Below, piece after piece: positions 1 to 8,823 of a stretch of 64,000 nucleotides of DNA (positions are counted from its first letter, which is position 1; each line of letters starts with the position of its first letter). The position numbers and the translations under genes were made by a program. Source of the stretch: UBA2031 sp037189985 (GTDB lineage: Bacteria; Pseudomonadota; Gammaproteobacteria; Pseudomonadales; Moraxellaceae); NCBI GenBank assembly GCA_037189985.1, contig JBBCJX010000006.1, positions 1 through 64,000 of the forward strand, written 5' to 3'. The notes beneath the pieces are model-generated. The model ran no database searches. It saw only the letters and a program-made list of their open reading frames with translations, and was not told the DNA's origin.

Positions 1-63
1 GGGGTCCAGACGGCAACGGGAAGATCACCGCCGCATGGGTCCCGGCCTGCGCCGGGACGACGA
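1..63. repeat. Truncated REP-like palindrome pair at window edge
   Basis: The window opens with GGGGTCCAG, and about 30 bases later comes GGTCCCGGCCTGCGCCGGGA followed by CGACG. Both pieces match the arms of the complete inverted pair at 8072-8168, where a CGCGCAGGCG core is followed by GGGGTCCAG. The core here has compensating changes (GGCGCAGGCC) that keep the palindrome. The left arm is mostly outside the window. Confidence 0.6.
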
Positions 64-100
64 TCGGGAAGATCAAGGAGTCGGGTATCAATTCACAATA

Positions 101-127
101 AAAAGCCCGGCAGTGCCGGGCTTTTTT
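101..127. terminator. Rho-independent terminator after the AraC-family gene
   Basis: AGCCCGG / CCGGGCT stem with a 5-base loop, flanked by an A run on one side and TTTTTT on the other, so it can work in both directions. It lies about 20 bases past the stop codon of the minus-strand AraC gene. Confidence 0.85.
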
Positions 128-146
128 GTTTCATCAGGGCCAGCCG

Positions 147-1154
147 TCAGGCAGCCAACTGCTTGCGCTTGCGGTACTCCACCGGCGTTTCATTGGTCCA
201 GCGCTTGAAGGCACGGTAGAAAGTGCTGGGCTCCGAAAACCCGGTGAGATAGACAATCTGCTCGATAGGCTCGTCCGTACGTGCCAGCAGGCGACGCGCA
301 AGCCGTGAGCGGTAGTCCGCCAGAATCTGGTTGAAGCTGGTATCCGCCTCTGCCAGCTGGCTGCGCAGGCGGCGCGGAGGAATCTCAAGACGGCGGGCAA
401 CGGCATCCAGACTGGTTTCTCCACTCTCCAGCATTTCACCGATGGCACGCTTCACTTCGGAAACCAGGTCAAAGCGCTGCAATTCCGCCAGTTGCTCCTG
501 GGCAATCTGCTCATGCAGACGCAGCAGGCGCGGCTCGGCCTGCCAGATGCGGTAATCCAGGACTTCGCGGTTGAAGTACATGCGGTATTCACTGCAGCCC
601 AGCGTCACGTTGCAGCCGTAGATACGCATGTACTCGGCAGGAGGTGCTCCTTCCGAATGCTCGGTATGGATATCCAGCGCCTTGAAGTTGTCGTCGGTGA
701 CAAACTTGAAGAAGCGGATCATGCCGGCGGCAAAACACTCGGTGAAATGCCGGGAAGCGCGGCGATCCGTCAGTGTCCGCAGGTAGCACTGCTCGCCGTC
801 GATCACCAGTTCGCCTGTCAGGGCATCCGAAAGCAGACGATGGAAGTTCATCGCGCGCTTCAGGCCTTCGCCGAAAGTCGGACTGGAGGTGAACAGGTAT
901 TCCAGCACCTGCCCGCGATAAAGCGGCATGTGCTCGCCCATGTGCAGACCGACATGGGGATCACGGGAGATTTCTTCGGCTGCCTGCCAGAAAACCATCT
1001 GGGCGGCATTGGGGGTACGGGAGGAACTGGAGTCTTCCAGACGGCTGAGCGCCACACCGGCCTTGGCAAGAATGGCTTCGGCCGGCAAACCGGCATTGAC
1101 CATGGCCTGGTAGGCGAGGCGCAGGAAAATATGAGCGTCGGTGCGTTCAGCCAT
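147..1154 (-). CDS. AraC-family transcriptional regulator with Arabinose_bd-type N-terminal domain
   Basis: 335-residue regulator. The N-terminal ~190 residues resemble the PF12625 ligand-sensing domain found in regulators such as OruR/ArgR-like AraC proteins. The C-terminal ~100 residues hold two helix-turn-helix units, including a clear second one around IEQIVYLTGFSEPSTFYRAF, ending in a typical FKRWTNETPVEYRKRK tail. The ATG at 1154 is preferred over a TTG four codons upstream because GGAG sits 13 bases before the ATG and only 1 base before the TTG. The gene stands alone on the minus strand and ends at a terminator. Its target and ligand cannot be read from the context. Confidence 0.88.
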   Translation of the reverse strand: MAERTDAHIFLRLAYQAMVNAGLPAEAILAKAGVALSRLEDSSSSRTPNAAQMVFWQAAEEISRDPHVGLHMGEHMPLYRGQVLEYLFTSSPTFGEGLKRAMNFHRLLSDALTGELVIDGEQCYLRTLTDRRASRHFTECFAAGMIRFFKFVTDDNFKALDIHTEHSEGAPPAEYMRIYGCNVTLGCSEYRMYFNREVLDYRIWQAEPRLLRLHEQIAQEQLAELQRFDLVSEVKRAIGEMLESGETSLDAVARRLEIPPRRLRSQLAEADTSFNQILADYRSRLARRLLARTDEPIEQIVYLTGFSEPSTFYRAFKRWTNETPVEYRKRKQLAA

Positions 1155-1252
1155 TGCGTGCCACAAACTCCGTTTTCAGCACCCGGCCATCCCGCAGGGA
1201 CGTCCGGCGCCTGACAAAATCCAAGCGACAATACCGCATTGCCATCCGGCTG

Positions 1253-1564
1253 TCACAACGCTTCCAGCCGCTGCACGTCATAGGCGGGCTCCTCGTAGGG
1301 ATGAGCCTGCTTGAGGGCTGCCACGGCAGCCCTGATGTATGCCTCACCGCAGACGAGTTCGACACGGAACTCGTCCACCATCTCGACCACGCCCTGCGTC
1401 CCGACAAAGGGCTGGCTGCCGGCCAGTGGCCGGAATTGCCCCTGTCCCTTTACCTGCCAGGCACAGGAGTCGTAGTCACCGACACGGCCGGCACCGGCAG
1501 CAAACAGTGCCGACTTCACGGCGTCGAGATGTGTCTCCGGCACATAGAACGTGAGCTTGTACAT
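1253..1564 (-). CDS. Small YqfO/NIF3-type (CutA1-like) domain protein
   Basis: 103-residue protein beginning MYKLTFYVPETHLDAVKSAL and ending near HPYEEPAYDVQRLE. The YxLxFYVP start and HPYEEPAYDV end are hallmarks of the small insert-type domain found in NIF3/YqfO proteins, here as a stand-alone protein. A GGGAGG ribosome site precedes the ATG. It lies 19 bases after the thioesterase gene and probably shares the purL transcript. The molecular function of the stand-alone domain is not established; metal or nucleotide sensing would be a guess. Confidence 0.85.
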   Translation of the reverse strand: MYKLTFYVPETHLDAVKSALFAAGAGRVGDYDSCAWQVKGQGQFRPLAGSQPFVGTQGVVEMVDEFRVELVCGEAYIRAAVAALKQAHPYEEPAYDVQRLEAL

Positions 1565-1583
1565 GCCAGCCTCCCTGCCGCCC

Positions 1584-2246
1584 TCAAAAATTCTCGTCCC
1601 GCGCGGCGATCCAGAGGCCTTCACCCGTGACCGTATGCACGCCGTTCGCGAAGATGCGCCCCTCGATGAACTGCTTGCGGCCTTCGCAGCGCAACACGCG
1701 GGAATCCATTTCAAGCTCGGTATCCAGCGGTGTGGCAGCGTGGTAGCGCAGATTGAGTGTGCCGGTGAAGCCCAGCGTTTTCGTGATTTCCTGGGTGCGT
1801 GCCATCAGGATGTCCATCATCAGGGCGATCACGCCACCATGCACACGCCCGGGAGGTCCCTGGAACACATGATTGAGGGTGGCGCGCGCATGAACGGTCT
1901 CGCCTTCGACCCACAACTTCATCGGTGGTGCGAAAACCGCGGCATGTCCCGTCATGACCTCGAAATCGAAGATGTTCTCGCAATCCTCACGGCTCGCCTC
2001 GCCCCGGCGCAGGCGGTCAAACAGGGCCATATGATCAAGATGCGGTTGGGCGGAAACACTCCCGGCCAACGCCTCCAGCGTATCGGCATACGAGGCCAGC
2101 GTGGCGCTGTCGGCATCAAGGCGGATGAGCTTGTCCGTTATCACCCGCAGGGCATCTGCGATCCGGCGATGCTCCACAAACTTTTCCGTCGGAGGCAAAT
2201 CGCGCACCGGCCAGACATCGGCCACACCAAAGGTCTTTTCACTCAT
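1584..2246 (-). CDS. PaaI-type hotdog-fold thioesterase
   Basis: 220-residue protein. The C-terminal half carries the hotdog-fold thioesterase signature: LNHVFQGPPGRVHGGVIALMMDILMA (only the key GRVHGG turn and following helix matter), then a strand with LNLRYHAATPLDTELEM. Such enzymes hydrolyse acyl-CoA thioesters in the cytoplasm. The N-terminal ~90 residues are helical and less typical. The ATG at 2246 has GAGG about 8 bases upstream and is 10 bases from the purL stop, so it is probably co-transcribed with purL. The substrate is unknown and a link to purine synthesis is not implied. Confidence 0.85.
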   Translation of the reverse strand: MSEKTFGVADVWPVRDLPPTEKFVEHRRIADALRVITDKLIRLDADSATLASYADTLEALAGSVSAQPHLDHMALFDRLRRGEASREDCENIFDFEVMTGHAAVFAPPMKLWVEGETVHARATLNHVFQGPPGRVHGGVIALMMDILMARTQEITKTLGFTGTLNLRYHAATPLDTELEMDSRVLRCEGRKQFIEGRIFANGVHTVTGEGLWIAARDENF

Positions 2247-2256
2247 GGATGCCGCC

Positions 2257-5200
2257 TCAGCCTGCAAACACGCGGGCATTGCGGAAGAGGCGCATCCAGG
2301 AGCCATCCTCCTGCCAGTCTGCGGGATACCAGCTGTGCTGCACGGCACGGAATACACGTTCCGGATGCGGCATGACGATGGTGGCGCGGCCATCCTGCGT
2401 GGTGACGCCGGCAATCCCGAAGGGCGAGCCATTGGGATTCAGCGGATAGGTTTCTGCAACCGCGCCCTCGTGATCCACATAGGCCAGTGCCGACAAGCCA
2501 CTGCCCGCCAGCGCCTGCACACGCTCTGCCGTATCGCTGACACGGCCTTCGCCATGCGCCACGGCAATCGGCATGCGTGAACCATGCATGCCGGCCAGCA
2601 GCACCGAGGGAGACTGCCTCACTTCGACCATGACGGTACGTGCCTCGAACTGCTCGCTCAGGTTGCGCATGAAACGTGGCCAGTGCTCCGCACCTGGAAT
2701 CAGGTCCTTGAGCTGCGACATCATCTGGCAACCGTTGCAGACACCCAGAGAGAAAGTGTCATCGCGGCTGAAGAAAGACTGGAAATTGTCACGGGCACGG
2801 CTGTTGAAAAGCACGGACTTGGCCCAGCCACCGCCGGCACCCAGCACGTCGCCATACGAGAAGCCGCCACAGGCAACAAGCCCCTTGAAGTCTGCCAAGG
2901 TGATGCGGCCGGCAATGATGTCGCTCATGTGCACATCCACGGACTCGAAACCGGCACGGTCAAATGCCGCCGCCATTTCGATCTGCCCGTTCACGCCCTG
3001 TTCACGCAGCACGGCCACTTTCGGCCGCACGCCAGTGTTGATGTAAGGCGCTGCAACGTTTTCGTTCACGTCATAGGTCAGTGCCACCAGCAGGCCACGA
3101 TCATTGACGGCATCGATACGGGCAAACTCCTGGGCAGCGCAATCTGCGTTGTCACGCAGGGACTGGATACGGAAGCTGGTTTCACTCCAGGCTTTCTGCA
3201 ATTCCGCACGTGTCGAGGCAAAAATCACCTGGCCGGCATGTTTGACCGTGAATGCTTCATCAGCGGCCAGCGTGCCGACTTCGATCACGAAGTCAGCCAG
3301 ACCCGCGAAAGCTGCTCGCACGGCTGCAATATCCTGGCGCCGGACCTGCAAGACGGCACCTAGCTCTTCGTTGAAAAGCACAGCCAAGGCATCACCGCTC
3401 ACTTCCAGCGTTACACCGCTGCGGCCAGCAAAGGCCATTTCAGCCACGGTCGCAAACAGGCCGCCATCACTGCGGTCGTGATAGGCCAGCAGCAGGCCCT
3501 TTTCATTCAGGGACTGCACGCCATTGAAGAAATCCTTGAGCGTCGCCGCATCGACATCGGGAGCGTCATTGCCGATGGCGCCATGGACCTGCGCCAGTGC
3601 CGAGGCACCAAGGCGGTTGCGGCCACGGCCAAGATCCACCAGCAACAGCACGCTGTCGGCCACATCGGTACGCAGTTGCGGTGTCAGTGTCTTGCGCACA
3701 TCCGTCACGGGGGCGAATGCCGTGACAATCAGCGACATGGGTGCCGTCACGGCTTTCTTCTGGCCCTGATCGTCCCAGACCGTGCGCATGGACAGGGAGT
3801 CCTTGCCCACCGGAATGGCAATGCCAAGTTCCGGGCAGATTTCCATGCCTACGGCCTTCACCGCATCAAACAGGTTCTCGTCTTCCTTGCCGTAACCGGC
3901 AGCCGCCATCCAGTTGGCAGACAGCTTGATGTCGCCCAATCGGGCAATGCGTGCCGAGGCGATATTGGTCAGCGCCTCACCCACCGCCATGCGGGCAGAT
4001 GCCGCAGCAGAGATCAGGGCCAGCGGCGTGCGTTCGCCCAGCGCCATGGCCTCACCGGCACAGGTATTGAAACCGGTGGTGGTCACAGCGCAATCCGCCA
4101 CCGGCACCTGCCAGGGCCCCACCATCTGCTCACGCGCCACCTGCCCGGTAATCGAGCGGTCGCCAATCGTGATCAGGAAGGACTTGCTGGCCACCGTGGG
4201 CAGGCGCAGCACGCGCAAGGCGGCTTCGGCAACATCGATGGACGATGTATCCAAGGGCTTTTGCGGCAGCTCACGGCGCTCCACCGTACGCTGCATGCGG
4301 GGCACTTTACCCAGGAGCACCTGCATGGGCATATCCACCGGCTTGTTGCCGAAATGCGGATCTTCCACGGTGAGATGCTGCACTTCTGTAGCTTCACCCA
4401 GCACGGCAAAGAGACAGCGCTCACGCTCGCAGATGGCCTCAAATTCAGCCAGGCGGGATGGCGAGACCGCGAGCACATAGCGCTCCTGCGCTTCGTTGCT
4501 CCAGACCTCCATGGGCCGCATGCCGGGTTCAAGATTGGGAATGGCACGCAGGTTCAGCGTGGCGCCGCGATCATGCTCATGCACCAGTTCCGGCATGGCA
4601 TTGGAAAGGCCGCCAGCGCCGACATCATGAACGGAAACGATGGGGTTGTTGTCGCCCATGGCCCAGCAGACGTCGATCACCTCCTGGCAGCGTCGCTCCA
4701 TTTCCGGGTTGTCGCGCTGCACCGAGGCAAAATCCAGATTCTCCGCACTGGCACCGCTCGCCACGCTGGAAGCCGCACCGCCACCCAGGCCGATCAGCAG
4801 TGCGGGGCCTCCCAGCACAATGAGCTTGTCGCCGGCACTGATGCTGTTCTTCTGTACATGTCCGGCGCGGATGTTGCCGTAACCGCCCGCGATCATGATG
4901 GGCTTGTGGTAGCCACGCACTTCTTCACCGGAAAGCCCGTTCACGGTCATCTCGAAGCTGCGGAAATAACCGCAAAGCGCAGGGCGCCCGAATTCGTTGT
5001 TGAAAGCGGCACCACCCAGCGGCCCCTCGATCATGATGTCGAGTGCGGAGACGATGCGACCGGGCTTGCCGTAATCCTGCCCGTCCTGCAGTTCCCAGGG
5101 CTGAACAAAGCCGGGAATCTTCAGGTTGGAGACAGAGAAGCCGGTGAGGCCGGCCTTGGGCTTGCCGCCACGGCCCGTCGCCCCTTCGTCACGGATTTCT

Positions 5201-6132
5201 CCGCCAGAACCGGTGGAGGCACCGGGAAACGGAGAGATCGCTGTCGGGTGGTTGTGCGTTTCCACCTTCATGAGGATGTGTATGTCTTCTTCCGTGTAGC
5301 CATAGCTGTGCGTGGCGGGGTCCGGAAAGAAGCGGCCGGCATGGTGGCCGCTGATGACGGCGGCGTTGTCCTTGTAGGCCGACAGGATGTCACCGGGGGA
5401 TTTTGCATGCGTGTTCTTGATCATCTGGAACAGCGAGCGATCCTGCGCCTCGCCATCGATGTTCCACTCTGCATTGAAGATCTTGTGCCGACAGTGCTCG
5501 GAATTGGCCTGCGCAAACATCATCAGTTCCACATCCGTGGGATTGCGCTGCAGGGCCAGGAAATTCTCGACCAGGTAATCGATCTCGTCATCGGACAGGG
5601 CAAAACCCTGTTCGCGGTTGGCTGCCTCCAGTGCCGCACGGCCGCCGCCCAGAATATCGACAGAGGAAAGGGGGCGCGGGCTTTCGCTGCGGAACAGCAC
5701 CGAGGCAGATGCCACATCGGGCAGCACGGCCTGCGTCATGCGGTCATGCAGGACGGCTGCTAGTACCCCGCGCTCGACTGCCGTGAAAGGCGTGGCTGCT
5801 TCTATATAGAAAGCCGTAGCACGCTCGATACGGCGCACGCCGGTGAGGCCACAGTTACGGGCAATGTCCGTGGCCTTGGAAGACCAAGGGGAAATCGTGC
5901 CCGGGCGCGGCACCACCAGAAACAGTTCGCCACCTTCACGACCGACAAAATCATCTCCGTAGGCCAGCAGCGACTCCAGGCGCAGACGCTCCTCGCCCGC
6001 AACATCGCCATCCACCAGATGCAGGAAGCGCGCAGCAAGGGCAGTCACGGCAGGTACCTTTGCCTGCAGGGCATGCAGCAGTCGGGTCGAGCGGAAAGCG
6101 GAAAGCGCCAGGGAACCAGGCAGGATCAGCAT
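2257..6132 (-). CDS. purL: Phosphoribosylformylglycinamidine synthase (single-chain type)
   Basis: 1291-residue large PurL. It converts FGAR, glutamine and ATP to FGAM in step four of de novo purine synthesis. Order: N-terminal PurS-like domain, linker, two AIRS-like halves holding the MKVETHNHPTAISPFPGA and GGKPKAGL segments, then a C-terminal glutaminase. Counting places the glutaminase nucleophile at C1132 (GVCNGCQ) with H1256 and E1258 (PHPE) completing the triad, very close to the Salmonella enzyme numbering. The start MLILPGSLALSAFR matches the family. It diverges from mltF, as in Pseudomonas, and heads a three-gene unit. Confidence 0.98.
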   Translation of the reverse strand: MLILPGSLALSAFRSTRLLHALQAKVPAVTALAARFLHLVDGDVAGEERLRLESLLAYGDDFVGREGGELFLVVPRPGTISPWSSKATDIARNCGLTGVRRIERATAFYIEAATPFTAVERGVLAAVLHDRMTQAVLPDVASASVLFRSESPRPLSSVDILGGGRAALEAANREQGFALSDDEIDYLVENFLALQRNPTDVELMMFAQANSEHCRHKIFNAEWNIDGEAQDRSLFQMIKNTHAKSPGDILSAYKDNAAVISGHHAGRFFPDPATHSYGYTEEDIHILMKVETHNHPTAISPFPGASTGSGGEIRDEGATGRGGKPKAGLTGFSVSNLKIPGFVQPWELQDGQDYGKPGRIVSALDIMIEGPLGGAAFNNEFGRPALCGYFRSFEMTVNGLSGEEVRGYHKPIMIAGGYGNIRAGHVQKNSISAGDKLIVLGGPALLIGLGGGAASSVASGASAENLDFASVQRDNPEMERRCQEVIDVCWAMGDNNPIVSVHDVGAGGLSNAMPELVHEHDRGATLNLRAIPNLEPGMRPMEVWSNEAQERYVLAVSPSRLAEFEAICERERCLFAVLGEATEVQHLTVEDPHFGNKPVDMPMQVLLGKVPRMQRTVERRELPQKPLDTSSIDVAEAALRVLRLPTVASKSFLITIGDRSITGQVAREQMVGPWQVPVADCAVTTTGFNTCAGEAMALGERTPLALISAAASARMAVGEALTNIASARIARLGDIKLSANWMAAAGYGKEDENLFDAVKAVGMEICPELGIAIPVGKDSLSMRTVWDDQGQKKAVTAPMSLIVTAFAPVTDVRKTLTPQLRTDVADSVLLLVDLGRGRNRLGASALAQVHGAIGNDAPDVDAATLKDFFNGVQSLNEKGLLLAYHDRSDGGLFATVAEMAFAGRSGVTLEVSGDALAVLFNEELGAVLQVRRQDIAAVRAAFAGLADFVIEVGTLAADEAFTVKHAGQVIFASTRAELQKAWSETSFRIQSLRDNADCAAQEFARIDAVNDRGLLVALTYDVNENVAAPYINTGVRPKVAVLREQGVNGQIEMAAAFDRAGFESVDVHMSDIIAGRITLADFKGLVACGGFSYGDVLGAGGGWAKSVLFNSRARDNFQSFFSRDDTFSLGVCNGCQMMSQLKDLIPGAEHWPRFMRNLSEQFEARTVMVEVRQSPSVLLAGMHGSRMPIAVAHGEGRVSDTAERVQALAGSGLSALAYVDHEGAVAETYPLNPNGSPFGIAGVTTQDGRATIVMPHPERVFRAVQHSWYPADWQEDGSWMRLFRNARVFAG

Positions 6133-6550
6133 GTCGGTCTCTCGGGGTCGGGCGGGGTCTGGAGGCAGCCGGGAGCGGGTTCTGCCGCTGAATGGCGGGT
6201 CAGGCGATGACCGGTTCCGGGCTGCCGGAAAAGGCCGCAATGATACTGGAATCAGTGGGTTCGGGACACATGAACCCCTCTTGCAACTGATCCGAAAGAC
6301 CACATCTTGTCAGACAATGCCAAGGCTTATTGGCATTTCGGCACTAGACAGGGTGTGAACTGATCGATACATTTCGCTCCAACCTGCGACACAAACTGTA
6401 CGTAAGGACAGTAAGAGACGCGTTGGTGAGCCCACTGGCTACCGAACACCCCAAGGGTAAACGCTAAAACGATCAGCACCGGCCACACAGGAAAACAGGA
6501 TTCAGGCCGCTGCAGATTGATAAACGGTAAACCGAACGAGGTACTGAGGC
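6133..6550. other. purL-mltF divergent intergenic region with a symmetric operator-like site
   Basis: No gene is seen in these 418 bases. Promoters of purL (minus) and mltF (plus) must lie here, but no convincing -35/-10 pair stands out. Two symmetric elements are visible. ATGCCAA-GGCTTA-TTGGCAT at 6317-6336 is a perfect 7-base inverted repeat with a 6-base spacer, operator-like. TTCCGG-GCTG-CCGGAA at 6215-6230 would form a hairpin in the purL leader. I see no PurR-type ACGCAAACGTTTGCGT box. Confidence 0.5.
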
Positions 6551-7990
6551 ATGTCCAGCGGCATACAGACGCTACGCACGCACCTGCTACGAGTAAAACC
6601 TTCCTCCCGCACCGTCATCCGTGCCAGCCTGCTGACCCTGCTTCTTTTGGGCATATTCCAGGTCCAGCCAAAAAGCACGGCACTGCAACTGGTGCATGAG
6701 CGCGGCGAACTGATCGTCACCGGCATCAGCGGCCCCACCACCTTCTACCAGACCTCCAACGGCGCCCGTGGCCTGCAGTATGAACTTGCCCGCCTGTTTG
6801 CCGAGGATCTGGGCGTCAAACTGGTCCTGCAGAACGCCACCAGCACCGAGCAGGTTCTGGGCACCCTGCGCAGCAACAGCACCGACCTCGCCATCACCGG
6901 CCTTGCCTCGGATGACCCCCGCCTCAACCGGCTGCGCACCGCCACTCCTTATATGGAAGTGAACGAGCAACTGGTGCAGCGCCTGAACCGCCCACTGCCT
7001 GCGAGTTTCGATGCCCTGGAAAATGCCCGCATCGGCGTCATGGCAGGCTCGAGCGAGGCCCACCGTCTCAAAGCCCTGATCCGCTGGCGCCCGGACTTGG
7101 CACTGATCGAGTTCGAAGGCCTGGACCCGATGGAGCTTCTGCAACGGCTGGACAAGGGCGAGCTTGACTACGTGGCACTGCACTCCAATGAATTCGATGC
7201 CCGCCGCGCCCTCTTCCCCCAGATCGGGGTGGCACTCAACCTGCAGGAAAACAGCGAACTGGCCTGGGCCTTCGTGAAGACAAGGGACAAGAGCCTCTTT
7301 GCTGCTGCCCAAGCCTTCCTGGCCCGCAAGCAGGAAGACGGCTCGCTGGACAGACTGGTCAGCTTCTACAGCCAAGGCAACACCTTCGACCCGCATTCCA
7401 TCCGGGCCTTCCAGCGCGATGTGGCACGCCGCCTGCCGCTCTATCAGGCCCACTTCGAGAAAAGCGGCAAGAAGCAGGGCATAGACTGGCGCCTGCTGGC
7501 CGCCATCGCCTATCAGGAATCCAAGTGGCAGCCGGACGCCATATCGCCCACCGGCGTGCAGGGCATCATGATGCTCACCAATGACACCGCCAGCTTCCTG
7601 GGTGTGGCCGACCGAACCAATGTGCCTGACAGCATCCGTGGCGGCGCTGCCTACTACCGCATGATCACCAACAACCTGCCCCCCAGCGTGCGCGAACCGG
7701 ACCGCACCTGGATGGCGCTGGCTGGCTACAACATGGGGCCCGCCCACGTTGACCGTGCCCGCAAGCTTGCCCAGCGTGCCGGCGACGATGCGGACAAATG
7801 GCTGGTGGTCAGCCAGCACCTGCGTCAGATGGCAGCGGATGCCCGCGCCAACGGCCGCAACATCCCCGTGGGCCAGGCACTGCATTATGTGCAGCAGGTC
7901 CGTCGCTACTACGACTCCCTGCTGATGGTGACCCCGGCCAGCGACCAGCGCGTGGCAAGCGCACGCAACGACAAGACCATGGTGCGCTGA
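6551..7990 (+). CDS. mltF: Membrane-bound lytic murein transglycosylase F
   Basis: 479 residues. An uncleaved or signal-type hydrophobic helix at 24-37 is followed by a periplasmic solute-binding-like domain (about 45-275), then a family 1 lytic transglycosylase domain (about 285-460). The catalytic glutamate is E323 in AYQESKWQPDAISPTGVQG, and the later NMGPAH and ALHYVQQVRRYY motifs are conserved. It cleaves peptidoglycan glycan strands to 1,6-anhydro ends at the outer membrane. The CGAGGT ribosome site is 8 bases before the ATG. A terminator follows. The amino-acid-binding-like domain is known in MltF as an allosteric control unit. Confidence 0.96.
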   Translation: MSSGIQTLRTHLLRVKPSSRTVIRASLLTLLLLGIFQVQPKSTALQLVHERGELIVTGISGPTTFYQTSNGARGLQYELARLFAEDLGVKLVLQNATSTEQVLGTLRSNSTDLAITGLASDDPRLNRLRTATPYMEVNEQLVQRLNRPLPASFDALENARIGVMAGSSEAHRLKALIRWRPDLALIEFEGLDPMELLQRLDKGELDYVALHSNEFDARRALFPQIGVALNLQENSELAWAFVKTRDKSLFAAAQAFLARKQEDGSLDRLVSFYSQGNTFDPHSIRAFQRDVARRLPLYQAHFEKSGKKQGIDWRLLAAIAYQESKWQPDAISPTGVQGIMMLTNDTASFLGVADRTNVPDSIRGGAAYYRMITNNLPPSVREPDRTWMALAGYNMGPAHVDRARKLAQRAGDDADKWLVVSQHLRQMAADARANGRNIPVGQALHYVQQVRRYYDSLLMVTPASDQRVASARNDKTMVR

Positions 7991-8013
7991 CGCCCCCCCC
8001 CGACTCTCTCTTC

Positions 8014-8038
8014 AGCCCCGGTCCGCCGGGGCTTTTTT
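8014..8038 (+). terminator. mltF terminator
   Basis: AGCCCCGG-TCCG-CCGGGGCT stem-loop followed directly by a T run, starting 24 bases after the mltF stop codon. Confidence 0.92.
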
Positions 8039-8071
8039 ATGGGAATTACACTTGACTCCCTAACACCCCCT

Positions 8072-8168
8072 GTCGCCCCCGCGCAGGCGGGGGTCCAGCG
8101 ACTTTGACCCTGTTTTTTGCGGACCATAGACAAGAAAGTCACTGGATCCCCGCCTGCGCGGGGACGAC
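8072..8168. repeat. Paired inverted REP-like elements
   Basis: Two ~35-base arms face each other across a ~25-base spacer. The left arm (8072-8106) has core CGCGCAGGCG and then GGGGTCCAGCGACTTT; the right arm (8131-8168) reads, in reverse complement, the same core and GGGGATCCAGTGACTTT. Each arm is itself a small palindrome around the core. The differences between arms are mainly C/T swaps. The layout is that of a REP or BIME unit between convergent or tandem genes, here between the mltF terminator and the yaiI-like gene. Confidence 0.85.
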
Positions 8169-8224
8169 AAATCAATCAGGGAACCAAGCATATAAATCCC
8201 CTTTTCATGGGAGCGATATACTGG

Positions 8225-8277
8225 GCCGTCGCCCCGATGCCGCATAGGGGCTTCCGTTGGCCAAAGGCCGTGACGGC
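8225..8277 (+). promoter_or_regulatory. Folded 5' leader of the yaiI-like gene (candidate)
   Basis: Three nested pairings can be drawn between a TATACT (-10 like, 8217-8222) and the ribosome site: an outer helix GCCGTC (8225-8230) with GACGGC (8272-8277), and inside it GCCCC (8231-8235) with GGGGC (8047-type position 8247-8251), and GGCC-AAA-GGCC (8259-8269). Together they make a three-way-junction shape just ahead of AGGAAC and the ATG. I do not recognise a known riboswitch class. No good -35 was found. Confidence 0.35.
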
Positions 8278-8295
8278 GCCTGAAAGGAACAGTGA

Positions 8296-8772
8296 ATGAC
8301 AAGTGAAGCCCCGCGAAAACTGCAACTCTGGGTAGATGCCGATGCCTGCCCCAATGTCATCAAGGACATCCTGTTCCGTGCCGCCGAACGCCGGCAAATC
8401 ATCTGCACACTGGTCGCCAACCAGTTCATTCCCGTGCCACGCGTAGACTGGCTGAAGTCCATACAGGTGCCATCCGGTTTTGATGTGGCCGACGACCGTA
8501 TCGTGGAGCTGATACAACCCGGCGACCTTGCCATCACCGCCGACATTCCGCTCGCCGCAAAGGTCGTGGAAAAAGGCGCCTTCGCTCTCAATCCGCGCGG
8601 TACGTTCTATACCGCCGAGAACATCAAGCAGCGGCTGACGATGCGCAACTTCATGGAAGAACTGCGAAGCAGCGGCGTGCAGGTGGGCGGCCCCGCCAGT
8701 TTCAGCCAGCAGGACCGCATGGCATTTGCAAATGCCTTGGACAGGTTTCTGGCCCAACACCTGAAGCCATGA
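8296..8772 (+). CDS. UPF0178/YaiI-YqxD family protein
   Basis: 158 residues, the usual length for the DUF188 family. It has the family hallmarks LWVDADACPNVIKDILFRAAERR near the start, the VADDRIVELIQPGDLAITADIPLA centre and the late NFMEELR-GGPASFSQQDRMAFANALDRFL stretch (key residues VDADACP and ITADIPLA). The conserved aspartates suggest a PIN/NYN-like nuclease fold, but no activity is established. AGGAAC precedes the ATG by 7 bases. The gene stands alone between REP elements and a terminator. Confidence 0.92.
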   Translation: MTSEAPRKLQLWVDADACPNVIKDILFRAAERRQIICTLVANQFIPVPRVDWLKSIQVPSGFDVADDRIVELIQPGDLAITADIPLAAKVVEKGAFALNPRGTFYTAENIKQRLTMRNFMEELRSSGVQVGGPASFSQQDRMAFANALDRFLAQHLKP

Positions 8773-8797
8773 AAAAGCCCGCGATGCGGGCTTTTTC
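8771..8797. terminator. Bidirectional terminator between convergent genes
   Basis: GAAAAAGCCCGC-GAT-GCGGGCTTTTTC, a perfect 12-base stem that begins inside the stop codon of the yaiI-like gene. The A and T runs on both flanks allow it to serve the convergent crotonase gene as well. Confidence 0.93.
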
Positions 8798-8823
8798 AAA
8801 TCAGGCGCTGAATACGGCGGACA

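Noticed and set aside
2257..5763. Long open frames on the plus strand opposite purL, including one of over 700 codons
   Set aside because: They are antisense to a fully intact purL, have compositions typical of reverse-frame translations in GC-rich DNA (His/Arg/Gln rich) and show no motif.
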